From Maricaulis parjimensis (GTDB lineage Bacteria > Pseudomonadota > Alphaproteobacteria > Caulobacterales > Maricaulaceae), in assembly GCF_016817355.1 (NCBI RefSeq), contig NZ_JADOTT010000005.1, positions 225,916-289,915 on the forward strand: a stretch of 64,000 nucleotides of DNA, in the 5' to 3' direction. Position numbers and translations under genes: made by a program. The notes beneath the pieces were generated by a model. The model did no database searches and was not told where the DNA came from. It worked only from the letters and a program-made list of their open reading frames with translations. Of the stretch, positions 35,901 to 46,077 are shown piece after piece. How positions within the stretch are numbered: the stretch's first letter is position 1; each line of letters starts with the position of its first letter.

Positions 35901-37658
35901 ATGAAGCCGAAAAAGCGTGACATAACTGGCATGATCGCCCGCCGCGGAGGCGCGCTGGTCAACCTCGTCTGGTTGGGCACGCTGGGTGCGGCTGCGCCCC
36001 AGATCTGGCCGTTTCTTAATGGGCCGGACTGGATGCGGGTGCTCGGCCTTCTCGCTGTTGCCGCCCCGGCTCTGATCGGTTTCGTGCTGATGCCGCGCAT
36101 GGACCGGCCGTTTGAGCGTTTCGCGCTCGCGATTGTCTGGACCGGTTTCGCCTCGGTTGTCGCCATTCTGGGCGGCGGGATCACCGGTATCGGTGTTCTG
36201 GCTTTTCTGCTGGCGCCGGCTGTGGCCGCGGCGAGCGGGGAGCGCGACGGTGTCGTCAAGGCGGCGGCCCTGTCCGGTTTCGCGGCAGTGGCCATTGCCA
36301 TCCTGCAGGCCGGTGGTTTCATCGCACCGGCCCCGATGGCTGTTGAAATCTATCTGCCCTTCGTGACCGGCTGCGCCCTCATGATGGCGGCCGGCTTTGG
36401 CCTGGGCGCTCTGCGCGCGGTGAAGGAAAGCGATGTCATCCGCGAAGAGGCTGAACGCGGCCGCGTTCGCGTTCGGGCTTTTGATGCGGCGCCGGCCCCG
36501 CTGCTGGCCTGTGACCAAGACGGAAACATGCTGGCCGTATCGCAGGGCCTGCGTGAAATCTCGCCGGGACTGCCGCGTGATCTGACCGGTCTGCCGATTG
36601 CCGATCTGGGCTTTGATGATGATGACCGCGCCGATCTGGCGTCTGCCGCGCGACGCGCTGCGATCCGTCCGCTGGACCAGACGCTGACCCTGCGCGGTGA
36701 ACGGGGCCGGGAAGAGGATGTGCGCCTGATTGCCCGTCCGATGCATGGTGGCTCTGTGGCCATCCTGTCGCATGATGCCGGTCCGGCGCTGGAACATCGT
36801 GTCCGCGAAGCTGAAGCTGCCCGCGAACTGGCCGAAGAAGAATCCCGCGCAAAATCCCAATTCCTCGCCTCGGTGAGCCATGAGCTGCGGACACCGCTGA
36901 ACGCGATCGTCGGTTTCTCCGACGTCATGAAGGCGCGTCTGTTCGGGCCGCTGCCGGCGCGTTATGCCGAGTATGCCGACCTGATTCATGAGAGCGGCCA
37001 ACACCTGATGGAGCTGATCGGCGATGTGCTCGACATGTCGAAGATCGAGGCGGATCGTTACGAGCTCGTGCTGGAGCGCTTCGACATTGACGAAGCTGTT
37101 GGTCTCGCCGTGAAGATGATGCGTCTGCAGGCCGAAGAGGCCGGCATCACCCTGTCGGTGAAGCGCAATGACACGCCGGTTCCGGTGAAAGGTGACCGCA
37201 AGGCCCTGCGCCAAATTCTGCTGAACCTGCTTTCCAATGCTGTGAAATTCACACCGAAAGGTGGCGCCATTGTCGTGATGGCCCGTCCGTCGGGCGGCCA
37301 ATTGGTGCTGGCTGTTGGCGATAGCGGTGTCGGTATTGATCCGGAAGACGCCCGCCGGCTGGGCCAGCCCTACAGCCAGGCCGCCAATGCCCGCGATATC
37401 GACAAGCGCGGTACGGGTCTGGGCCTGTCCCTGGTGCGGGCTCTGGCCGAGCTGCATGGCGGTCAGATGAATATTGCGTCCAGCAAGGGTGTCGGCACCA
37501 CGGTGACCGTCTCCCTGCCGATCCTTGCCAAGGATGAAGGCCAGGTCGAGCCGATGGCTCCGGAAGCGGCGTCGTCGGAACTGGATGTGCGCGGTCAGAT
37601 CGAGCGGGCGCGGGCAGCCTCTGAAGATATCAGCCAGGCCAAGTCCGGCGCTGCCTAG
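35901..37658 (+). CDS. Membrane sensor histidine kinase, DivJ/PleC-like
   Basis: The 585 aa product has six N-terminal spans (about residues 15-175), a PAS-like domain (about 190-300, with FDAAPAPLLACDQDGNMLAVSQG), a short coiled coil, then HisKA and HATPase_c. The phosphorylated His is His327 in SHELRTPLN; the N-box is LLNLLSNAVKF, followed by GDSGVGIDPEDA and GTGLGLSLVRALAELHGG. The HisKA surrounding (LIHESGQHLMELIGDVLDMSKIEADRYEL) is very close to DivJ/PleC, and six spans plus about 590 aa fit DivJ of Caulobacter, which phosphorylates DivK and controls CtrA. No response regulator is adjacent, as for divJ elsewhere. Kinase call is firm; orthology to DivJ is inference. Confidence 0.88.
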   Translation: MKPKKRDITGMIARRGGALVNLVWLGTLGAAAPQIWPFLNGPDWMRVLGLLAVAAPALIGFVLMPRMDRPFERFALAIVWTGFASVVAILGGGITGIGVLAFLLAPAVAAASGERDGVVKAAALSGFAAVAIAILQAGGFIAPAPMAVEIYLPFVTGCALMMAAGFGLGALRAVKESDVIREEAERGRVRVRAFDAAPAPLLACDQDGNMLAVSQGLREISPGLPRDLTGLPIADLGFDDDDRADLASAARRAAIRPLDQTLTLRGERGREEDVRLIARPMHGGSVAILSHDAGPALEHRVREAEAARELAEEESRAKSQFLASVSHELRTPLNAIVGFSDVMKARLFGPLPARYAEYADLIHESGQHLMELIGDVLDMSKIEADRYELVLERFDIDEAVGLAVKMMRLQAEEAGITLSVKRNDTPVPVKGDRKALRQILLNLLSNAVKFTPKGGAIVVMARPSGGQLVLAVGDSGVGIDPEDARRLGQPYSQAANARDIDKRGTGLGLSLVRALAELHGGQMNIASSKGVGTTVTVSLPILAKDEGQVEPMAPEAASSELDVRGQIERARAASEDISQAKSGAA

Positions 37659-37667
37659 GCCTGAGGT

Positions 37668-38564
37668 CTAGCTGCGAGGCATCAGCGGAACACCGCCATC
37701 AATGAAGGCGCGGGCCGCGGCAAAGTCCCCAACTTCGAAAAAGAAGCGGGCGAGCACAGCGCCATCGCGTCCAAGCACCTCAATCAATGCGGCTTCGCGC
37801 GGATCCAGAGTCGACAACTGGTCGCTGGCCCGGTTTGAGAAGTGGAAGACAAGACTGTTTTCCTCACCACCCAGACCTTCACGTTCCGCTTGGTCGCCTT
37901 GGCCAGAGGTCCAGACGACCGAACGGGCAAAGCCGGGCGGGGTCCAGTCGGCCCATTCCGCACCTTCCGGTGCGGGAAAATGCCCGTCCATGGTCGGGTC
38001 ATAGAGGTCCGGAGCCTGACCGGTATCGCGCGTGACCAAAACGGCACTTGCGGCACCGGGGATGGCGGGCAGGGCGGCAGAGAAGCGGTAGTCACCATTG
38101 TCACGGCTCAAGCCGAGGGTCATCGCCCCCGCTGTTTGCCGAACAGCCCAGTGCGGCGCGCCCGGCATGATTGATCGCGTTGCGTGCCAGTCATACTGAC
38201 CGCCGGGGAAGTCCATGTCGCGAATGGTCTGCCAGGCTAGGAAGGCTTCACCCACGCGTTGGCGCAGATCAGCCACTTCGGGCAGGTCGCAGGCCGTCCG
38301 GGCTGCCTGGGCGTGCAGGTCCTCGGTGTAGTCGTCCAGCGCGGCCGTGGAGACACCTTCCCGCAGTAGTGTGCCGCGGGCCTGAAGGCGGGCGGCATTC
38401 AGCGCCATGCGCTCGCGGTCCGTGAAAAGCTGGCAGCGATCATCAATGGCCAGGGCGAGAGCGCGCTCGCCATAGATTTCCCCGGCCGTGCTGGCTTGGC
38501 CTGCGCCCGTCAGGGCGAGCGCGGCCAGTGCGGCCGACAGGAAATGCTTCGTTTGAACTGGCAT
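37668..38564 (-). CDS. Secreted protein of unknown function
   Basis: From the ATG at 38564 the product has 298 aa with a signal peptide (KHFLSAALAALALTGAGQASTAG). The N-terminal half is helical with two Cys (DRCQLFTDRERMALNAARLQARGTLLREG and RTACDLPEVADLRQRVGEAF) and the C-terminal half is beta-rich with DWHATRSIMPGAPHWAV and LVFHFSNRASDQL. I do not recognise the family. A frame extension to 38600 is possible but gives a poorer signal peptide. It is convergent with the kinase, ten bases away. A CtrA-box-like sequence lies upstream at 38631-38646. Confidence 0.78.
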   Translation of the reverse strand: MPVQTKHFLSAALAALALTGAGQASTAGEIYGERALALAIDDRCQLFTDRERMALNAARLQARGTLLREGVSTAALDDYTEDLHAQAARTACDLPEVADLRQRVGEAFLAWQTIRDMDFPGGQYDWHATRSIMPGAPHWAVRQTAGAMTLGLSRDNGDYRFSAALPAIPGAASAVLVTRDTGQAPDLYDPTMDGHFPAPEGAEWADWTPPGFARSVVWTSGQGDQAEREGLGGEENSLVFHFSNRASDQLSTLDPREAALIEVLGRDGAVLARFFFEVGDFAAARAFIDGGVPLMPRS

Positions 38565-38630
38565 GTGTGATCCCGATCCGATGATCAGGACCCTACACAT
38601 TCCGCTTTTATGCCGCGTGAAGAAGCAGGG

Positions 38631-38646
38631 TTAATCCTGGGCTAAC
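38631..38646. promoter_or_regulatory. Possible CtrA box (TTAA-N7-CTAA)
   Basis: The sequence TTAATCCTGGGCTAAC resembles the CtrA consensus TTAA-N7-TTAA with one mismatch. It lies about 67 bases upstream of the start of the secreted protein at 37668-38564. One degenerate motif of this kind is expected by chance in a window this size, so this is only a candidate. Confidence 0.25.
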
Positions 38647-38659
38647 AGACTGATTAAAA

Positions 38660-40348
38660 TCAGGCTTGAACCCGGCGACGCCGTGCGAAACCGCGCAGCA
38701 GCATCAGCAGGGCCGCCCCGAACAGAATGAAGGCGGCATCGCGCGTATGGTCGATGGCGAACTCGCGGGCACGGTCCGTCAGCGTCGGCGCTTCCACGGA
38801 GAAGTCCAGCGGCGTAACACCGCGCGAGCTCCAGACCGCGGCGCGGCCTTCCAGGGCCTGCCACAGATCGGAGCGGGCCAGGCTGCGGCCGGCATCGGCG
38901 AAGGAGGCGACATCCGGAGCGGTCAGCGTGCCAATCCAGCGCTGATTGTTCTGACGGTCACGGAAGAGCGAGGCCACGCCCACGCCGGTTTCGCGGGTAT
39001 TGCTGCCCGGTGCCGCGGCCGCCTGGTCACCGGCGTCGGCATAGGCGGCAGCGGCGAGGCGCATGAGGCCGCGCTGTCCGCGGGAGCGTTCGGCCGCACG
39101 CAGGGCGGCGCGCAGCTCTTCAGGCGCGCTACGATCGACATCGGCAATCTGGGTCGAATTCGGACCGATGATGAGAAGGTTATGGTCTGCCGGTGCCGTT
39201 TCGCTGCTGTCGCCATACCAGGCATAGAGCCAGGCTTGGTCGCCGATCAGGGCGGCGCGGGCCAGGACCGACAGCGCGCCATAACGGTCTGCATCATATT
39301 GGGTTGAGAACTGGACAGCCGTACGGGCGCCCTGGTCGGCCGAGAAAGGCAGGCCGGACGCGGCAAAGGTGCGAAGGTCGGCATTGGCCGAGAACTGGCG
39401 TGCATCGCGGACTTGCTCGCTGCCAAGGCGGCGGGCGCTGATCGCGTCGGCGGCAATGAAATTACGGCCATAGCCTTCAAAGGAGCGGGCACCCATCAGG
39501 CGGGCGGCAGCCGTGGCTTCGTCCAGATTGCGTCCCGTTACAATCAGGTGCGGGACGTCGGCATGACGGAAGGCCACTTCAGGACCCTGACTGTCGCCAC
39601 GGCGCAGGGCGGCGCGGTCTTCCTCGCTCAGACGAGCGGTCTCGGCGATGCGGACCACCAGGTCGGCCTGCTCGGCTTCGCCCGTGAACAGCGGGACTTC
39701 TCCGGCGCGAAGGGCAATGCCCTGGGCGGTGAGGGCTTCCAGCGTAATGCGTTCACGGCCCGGATCGGTGATCAGTGCGATACGGCGCGGTGCGGCAAAG
39801 TCGGAACCCAGAGCGTGTTCCAGCTCACCCAGTGTCTCCAGGGGACGAACCGGCTCCAGCGTCAGGCGAAGCTGGGAACGGCGGGCGTCGACAATCCAGC
39901 CGGGGGCCGGGGTCTGCGTGGAGTAGGCAATCTCGAGCGTGTTGTCGCCAGGGCGGATATCTGCAGAGAAGAGCGAGAAGCGGGCTTCCATGGCGCGCGG
40001 CTGCGGACGGATGAGAATGGCCTCTCCGCCATTGACGCTGACTTCGATCACACCGGCTGTCGTATCGCTGGCCGGGCGGGCCGCCAGGCGCAGCCAAGCC
40101 TCAGCCGTCTGGACATTGGGCGGAAGTGTGAAATGAATGCGGGTTCGGGGCTGGGAGGTGGAGAGGACGAATGCGTCGCCACTGCCTTCCAGGTCCGCGA
40201 GTGCGCGTTCCTCGGTATTGGTAGAAATAGTGGCCACAGCCGCTTCGCCGCTTTCCGGCGCTGCAGCGGATTGTGCGACCGCAGTGGACCCCAGTGCCAT
40301 TCCGCCAGACAGAATGGCAATCACAAACGACATCACCCGTACGAACAT
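38660..40348 (-). CDS. BcsB-like cyclic-di-GMP-associated exopolysaccharide protein (orphan)
   Basis: From the ATG at 40348 (GGGAG 7 bases upstream) the product has 562 aa: signal peptide (FVRVMSFVIAILSGGMALGSTAVAQ), beta-rich modules with the BcsB-like RIHFTLPPNVQTAEAWLRLAARPA start, the LIVTGRNLDEATAAARLM segment, and a C-terminal anchor (AAFILFGAALLMLLRGFARRR). BcsB holds the growing polysaccharide beneath the glycosyltransferase BcsA. Ordinary BcsB is longer (about 750 aa), and no bcsA, bcsC or bcsZ is nearby. It might work with a holdfast or other polysaccharide system elsewhere. Family call moderately firm. Confidence 0.72.
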   Translation of the reverse strand: MFVRVMSFVIAILSGGMALGSTAVAQSAAAPESGEAAVATISTNTEERALADLEGSGDAFVLSTSQPRTRIHFTLPPNVQTAEAWLRLAARPASDTTAGVIEVSVNGGEAILIRPQPRAMEARFSLFSADIRPGDNTLEIAYSTQTPAPGWIVDARRSQLRLTLEPVRPLETLGELEHALGSDFAAPRRIALITDPGRERITLEALTAQGIALRAGEVPLFTGEAEQADLVVRIAETARLSEEDRAALRRGDSQGPEVAFRHADVPHLIVTGRNLDEATAAARLMGARSFEGYGRNFIAADAISARRLGSEQVRDARQFSANADLRTFAASGLPFSADQGARTAVQFSTQYDADRYGALSVLARAALIGDQAWLYAWYGDSSETAPADHNLLIIGPNSTQIADVDRSAPEELRAALRAAERSRGQRGLMRLAAAAYADAGDQAAAAPGSNTRETGVGVASLFRDRQNNQRWIGTLTAPDVASFADAGRSLARSDLWQALEGRAAVWSSRGVTPLDFSVEAPTLTDRAREFAIDHTRDAAFILFGAALLMLLRGFARRRRVQA

Positions 40349-40405
40349 GGAACGCTCCCTCACCCGTTTACAGATTATTAAGCAATTGAGCGGCCATCAA
40401 CGGGA

Positions 40406-40741
40406 ATGAGTGTGCTGAAGACAAAAATATGGGTGGATGCCCTTGTCAGGCGGGCTGAAACGGGGTTCGCCTCTGCCTATGTGATTCGCCGGGGAGACGA
40501 AGATGCAGGCGCTGTTCTCGTCAAAGTGGTGGCGGCGGACAGGTTGGCACGGCTTTTTGTCCCGGCGCGGGACGAACAGGGTGAACGGGTCTGGCAGCTG
40601 TTCCGAAAGGACGCCGTGCCGGAATCGGAGGCCGATGCCTATTGCGCGCGCCGAAGCGATGACGATCCCGATATCTGGATCGTGGAGATCGAGGACCGCG
40701 AAGGGCGGCACTTCCTGACCGAGCCGGTAGAAAAGCTTTAA
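40406..40741 (+). CDS. DUF1491 family protein
   Basis: The 111 aa cytoplasmic product has the DUF1491 layout: KTKIWVDALVRRAETGFASAYVIRRGDEDAGAVLVKV, followed by DPDIWIVEIEDREGRHFL near the C-terminus. The family is small, conserved in alphaproteobacteria and of unknown function. The start at 40406 has only GGGA immediately before it; the GTG at 40412 is an alternative. Confidence 0.88.
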   Translation: MSVLKTKIWVDALVRRAETGFASAYVIRRGDEDAGAVLVKVVAADRLARLFVPARDEQGERVWQLFRKDAVPESEADAYCARRSDDDPDIWIVEIEDREGRHFLTEPVEKL

Positions 40742-40797
40742 CGGCGTCGGCCTATTCTGCGCGGCATCAACGGTTCCAGCCTGTATCGATCAGTCCG

Positions 40798-41220
40798 ATG
40801 TTGTTTTTGTTCAACGATGTCGTTTTTGACCTGGGTGACCTGAAGAGTGTTCTTCGGGGCGGGGATATTCCGCTGAGTTCAGCCCAGATCGAAGCGCTCA
40901 CGCCCGGCCAGTTGACCACGCTGGTTCGCGAAGCCGTGTTTGCAGACCCGAATGTCGCGCACAACCGGCCCAAGAATATCCGGGGCCTGGTGGCGCTGGT
41001 CTCCTACGTCATCCCCGGTACCAATGGCATTCTGGCCGTTCGTCCTGATGAGGCGAAGTCCTGGGTCGAGGTCGGTTTGCGCCATGCCCAGATCCCGATT
41101 GAGACACTGGCCTTTCTGTGGCGGCAGCAGGACGCACGCCCATTGACGGCGGCGGACGTGAATTCCGCTGTCTGGATGCGGAGCAGTGGGCCCTTGCCAC
41201 CCGCTACTGGAACGGGGTAA
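40798..41220 (+). CDS. Conserved hypothetical protein, 140 aa
   Basis: The product begins MLFLFNDVVFDLGDL and includes SSAQIEALTPGQLTTLVREAVFADPNVAHNRPKNIRGLVALVSYVIPGTNGILAVR. No signal peptide or span is present. The coding pattern is good and the gene lies just upstream of prfC in the same direction, with 30 bases between. I do not recognise the family. The binding site is weak. Confidence 0.7.
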   Translation: MLFLFNDVVFDLGDLKSVLRGGDIPLSSAQIEALTPGQLTTLVREAVFADPNVAHNRPKNIRGLVALVSYVIPGTNGILAVRPDEAKSWVEVGLRHAQIPIETLAFLWRQQDARPLTAADVNSAVWMRSSGPLPPATGTG

Positions 41221-41250
41221 CCCCGCGGCTTGCACTGACCGTGAGCCAAA

Positions 41251-42851
<1,601 letters not shown>

Positions 42852-42855
<4 letters not shown>

Positions 42856-44042
42856 GTTCTGCCAGTTCTGTCACCGACAGCATGCCTGAACAGGTTCAGG
42901 AGCTCTGGGGCATCGTGATGGAGGTCTGGCAGACCTCCTTTCTCGGTATCAATGTCGGACAGGGCGTCGCCGCCCTGGCTGTCCTGGTGCTGGGCGTCCT
43001 GGTCCGCGGCCTGATTGCCAAATGGCTGATGGGCACGCTGCGCCGCATCGCCGGTCGATCCGAGACCAAGCTGGACGATGCCGTGATCGCGGCGCTGGAA
43101 GGGCCCATGAAAATGGTGCCCACGGTCATCGCGCTCTTCTTTGCGATCAATATTCTCAATCTGGGCGGGGATGGCGAACTACGCGGCCATCAACTGGTCC
43201 AGTCCCTCGTGGTGATCGTGCTCTTCTGGGCGCTTCACAACGCGGTTGGCCCACTGGCTCATGCTCTGGAAGCGCTGCGCGGCGCGTTGACGCCGGTCAT
43301 GATCGACTGGCTCACCAAATCCCTGCGGATCGTGTTCATCATTGTGGGGGCTGCGGCCGTCCTGCAGGTCTGGGACATTCCCGTTGCCGGGATCGTGGCC
43401 GGTCTGGGCCTGTTCGGCGTGGCGATCGGCCTCGGCGCGCAGGATCTGTTCAAGAATTTGATCTCCGGCATTCTCATCCTGACCGAGAAGCGCTTCCTGC
43501 CGGGTGACTGGATCCGGGTGGATGGTGTTGTCGAAGGTACCGTGGAGGAAATCAATTTCCGTTCGACGGTCGTGCGCCGTTTCGACAAGGGGCCGGTCTA
43601 TGTGCCGAACTCGAAACTGTCCGACAATGCCGTGACGAATTTCTCGCGGATGACACACCGCCGTATCAAATGGGCCATTGGTGTGCGCTATGACACGACG
43701 TCGGACCAATTGCGCGAGATCCGGGACAAGGTTCTGGCCTATCTGGACAGCCATGAAGCCTTCGCCAATCCGCCTGAAGTTTCGACCTTCATGCGGGTCG
43801 ACGCCTTCGGGCCGTCATCGATAGACTTCCTGCTCTATTGCTTCACCAAGACGACCAATTGGGGCGAATGGCTGAGCTTGAAGGAAGAGCTGGCGATTTT
43901 CCTCAAGGAAACAGTCGAGGGTGCCGGTGCGGAATTCGCCTTCCCGTCGAGCTCCGTCTATCTGGAGCCGGGCGCAGATGTCTTCCAGCCTCCTGCCGAC
44001 GCATCGGCCAGCGCTGTTCTCGCGGCCGGCCAAGCAGACTAG
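42852..44042 (+). CDS. MscS-family small-conductance mechanosensitive channel
   Basis: Opens under membrane tension to release solutes on osmotic downshock. The 396 aa product has four or five spans, with the pore helix region IVAGLGLFGVAIGLGAQDLFKNLISGILILTEK, a close match to MscS TM3 (AGLAVGLALQGSLSNFASGVLI), then the beta domain (RFLPGDWIRVDGVVEGTVEEINFRSTVVRRFDKGPVYVPNSKL) and the mixed C-terminal domain. The additional N-terminal spans resemble YbdG/MscM-type members. Translationally coupled to prfC. Its TAG stop overlaps that of the next, convergent gene. Confidence 0.93.
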
Positions 44043-44476
44043 GCCGGTTTTCGGGCGCTCTGCCTGAGCTGGTAGGCCAATCCGGAATTCAGTTGCCACT
44101 CCAGGTCCGGAATGACATCGGGCCAGTCATCCAACGCGTCCATCAGCCGCGTGCGTGTGGCCATGTTGCGGATGTAGGCCGCCTGGGCTTGCGGCGTATC
44201 CGGCAAGCAGTGTGCACGGTGCCAGGCCCGGTAATCGTCTGCATCGTCCAGCTCTCCCAATTCCTGGGCGCACAGGACGCAAAGCAGGCGCGGATCGCCG
44301 GTGGCCGCGTCGTCATACTCGTCGAAGACTGTCAGGCGGACATCGCCGCGCGCATCGGAGATCAGAATGTCGACAGCATCCTGCCTGGCCAGACCGGTGT
44401 CGGTCGGACGGACAGCCAGTACAAGGGCATGATTAATCAGGAAGTCGTCGAGTTCTGTGAGCGCGGGGTCTGTCAT
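44039..44476 (-). CDS. Conserved hypothetical protein, 145 aa
   Basis: The product starts MTDPALTELDDFLINHALVLAVRPTDTG and contains LLCVLCAQELGELDDADDYRAWHRAHCLPDTPQAQAAYIRN. It is acidic and soluble, with three Cys. No family is recognised. Its stop overlaps the mscS stop in CTAG. It lies 41 bases downstream of the DUF2336 gene on the same strand, so the two may be co-transcribed. Confidence 0.7.
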   Translation of the reverse strand: MTDPALTELDDFLINHALVLAVRPTDTGLARQDAVDILISDARGDVRLTVFDEYDDAATGDPRLLCVLCAQELGELDDADDYRAWHRAHCLPDTPQAQAAYIRNMATRTRLMDALDDWPDVIPDLEWQLNSGLAYQLRQSARKPA

Positions 44477-44517
44477 CAGGGCCGCAGTCTAACCGCGCCC
44501 GGCGTGCCAGGGAATGA

Positions 44518-45600
44518 TCAGGCCGCGATATCCCGGCGCATGCGCCAGAACCGCATGGCCCGTTCCGCATCATTCGGCGTGATGCGGTCATAGAGCTGGC
44601 CCAATTCCTTGGCGTCGCGGAAGGCTTCACTGTCGGCAGAACCGCGCAGGACAGCCAGGGTGACGAACAGCGCCTTGTCGAAGCCGGCGGATTTGCAGAT
44701 CAGCGCCAGCGGATCGATGCAGGCTTGTTCGATGGCGCGTTTGGCTGTCGGGAAGTCGACCCCGGCCAGTTCGGCAAAAGCGACATTGAACTTGGTGAAC
44801 TCGCGTTCGCGCAGAAGGCGGGCGAGCAGGCTGCCGTCGAGTTTCTTGCGGACGGCCATGGCCCGCACGAATTTCTCGGCTTCGGCAATCGCCTTGTCTT
44901 CCGCCATTCGGGCCGTGATCCGGGCGCGGGATGCGGCCATGGCCTGTTCCAGGACGGCCGGATCCACATTGTCGAAACGTTCCATGATCCGGTCGCGCAG
45001 GTGATTGCCGACCGTGACCATCAGGTCTGCGAGAAGGTCATTCGGCGTGTCGGCGCGATCCACGAGAGGGGCCTGGAGGCGGGTGGAGGTTTCAGCGCGC
45101 TCGGTCACGGCCTCGAAAGCTTCTCGCGACAGGCGGGCGCCATCATTCTCGATCAGGCTGGCGACCGTGTCGTCATCGCCGTGCTGCACGATCGTATCGG
45201 AGACACGCTCGGAGACTTCGGCGCGCTGACTGATGGCGCGGAGTTGTTGTTGGCCACCTTGTTCGGCAATCGAGACCAGGTCGTCATCCGAAAGCACGCT
45301 GGACCGGCTGAGGATCGGGGCTGCGACCTCAATTGCATCCTGGGCGAGCTGAAGGACAAGGCCCGACGGTGCCATCGGCGAGTCGGCAAAGCGTTCTGCC
45401 AACTCTTCCCGGGCTTCCTGGGCTGTTTGCGCAGCGAGCGACGAAAGGACTTTGTCAAATTCCTGGGACATGGCGGTGTCGCGGGCAGGGGGTTCTTCGA
45501 AGAAGAGGTCCGTCACTTCGCGCAAGAGCGTACGCCGGCGTTCGGAGGACTTTTCCTTCGCCAGATCCACAAGGTTGTTCAGCTTACTGATGACGGCCAT
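44518..45600 (-). CDS. DUF2336 family protein, second copy
   Basis: From the ATG at 45600 (GGAG about 8 bases upstream) the product has 360 aa, all helical with repeat-like character (VISKLNNLVDLAKEKSSERRRTLLREVTDLFFEEPPARD at the start and SREAFEAVTERAETSTRLQAPLVDRADTPNDLLADLM in the middle). The C-terminal DPLALICKSAGFDKALFVTLAVLRGS and DAERAMRFWRMR match the DUF2336 copy at 23098-24186 in position and pattern. Function unknown. Confidence 0.85.
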   Translation of the reverse strand: MAVISKLNNLVDLAKEKSSERRRTLLREVTDLFFEEPPARDTAMSQEFDKVLSSLAAQTAQEAREELAERFADSPMAPSGLVLQLAQDAIEVAAPILSRSSVLSDDDLVSIAEQGGQQQLRAISQRAEVSERVSDTIVQHGDDDTVASLIENDGARLSREAFEAVTERAETSTRLQAPLVDRADTPNDLLADLMVTVGNHLRDRIMERFDNVDPAVLEQAMAASRARITARMAEDKAIAEAEKFVRAMAVRKKLDGSLLARLLREREFTKFNVAFAELAGVDFPTAKRAIEQACIDPLALICKSAGFDKALFVTLAVLRGSADSEAFRDAKELGQLYDRITPNDAERAMRFWRMRRDIAA

Positions 45601-45694
45601 TGCCGGACTCCGCACCATGCTCGGTTCATCATCCTGCCGCAAACGCGTAAAGAAAGCGTACGCGCAGGGATCGAAGTTTTAGTTCAAATCGCAG

Positions 45695-46072
45695 CTAGTG
45701 CGGGCCATCGACGGCATCCTGCAGCGCGCGGGTCTCGCGCGCGCTGGGTGCCCGCTCCATGGCCGCATCCAAGCGGTCGGACAGGATCGGCGAAAGTCCT
45801 GTGACCTGGCCGGGCGCCCTGTAGGGCGGCAGGGCTGCACTCAGCAGGGAACAGGTTTCATAGCTTCCCGTCAGTTCGGCGCGCGTCCAGACCCAGGCTT
45901 CGCATTGCCGCTCACCCGCACACAGGGCTGCGCAAGCCTGCGGTGTCCCGGCATCCATGTCGATGCGCTGATAGATGGCACCGCGTCGCGCCCAGCCATC
46001 GAGAACATCATCGGCAAGGGCAGGCGCGCTGGTCGCGCAAGCGAGGGCCGTGAGGCCGAGAATGCGCAGCAT
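45695..46072 (-). CDS. Small secreted PAN/apple-domain protein
   Basis: From the ATG at 46072 the product has 125 aa with a signal peptide (MLRILGLTALACATSAPALAD). The following segment GTPQACAALCAGERQCEAWVWTRAELTGSYETCSLLSAALPP has the four Cys and Trp spacing of a PAN/apple domain, a protein- or sugar-binding fold. It starts five bases after the stop of the GGDEF-EAL gene and is probably on the same transcript. It may be an extracellular or periplasmic adhesive factor controlled with c-di-GMP; the link is inference. Confidence 0.82.
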   Translation of the reverse strand: MLRILGLTALACATSAPALADDVLDGWARRGAIYQRIDMDAGTPQACAALCAGERQCEAWVWTRAELTGSYETCSLLSAALPPYRAPGQVTGLSPILSDRLDAAMERAPSARETRALQDAVDGPH

Positions 46073-46077
46073 GGCGG

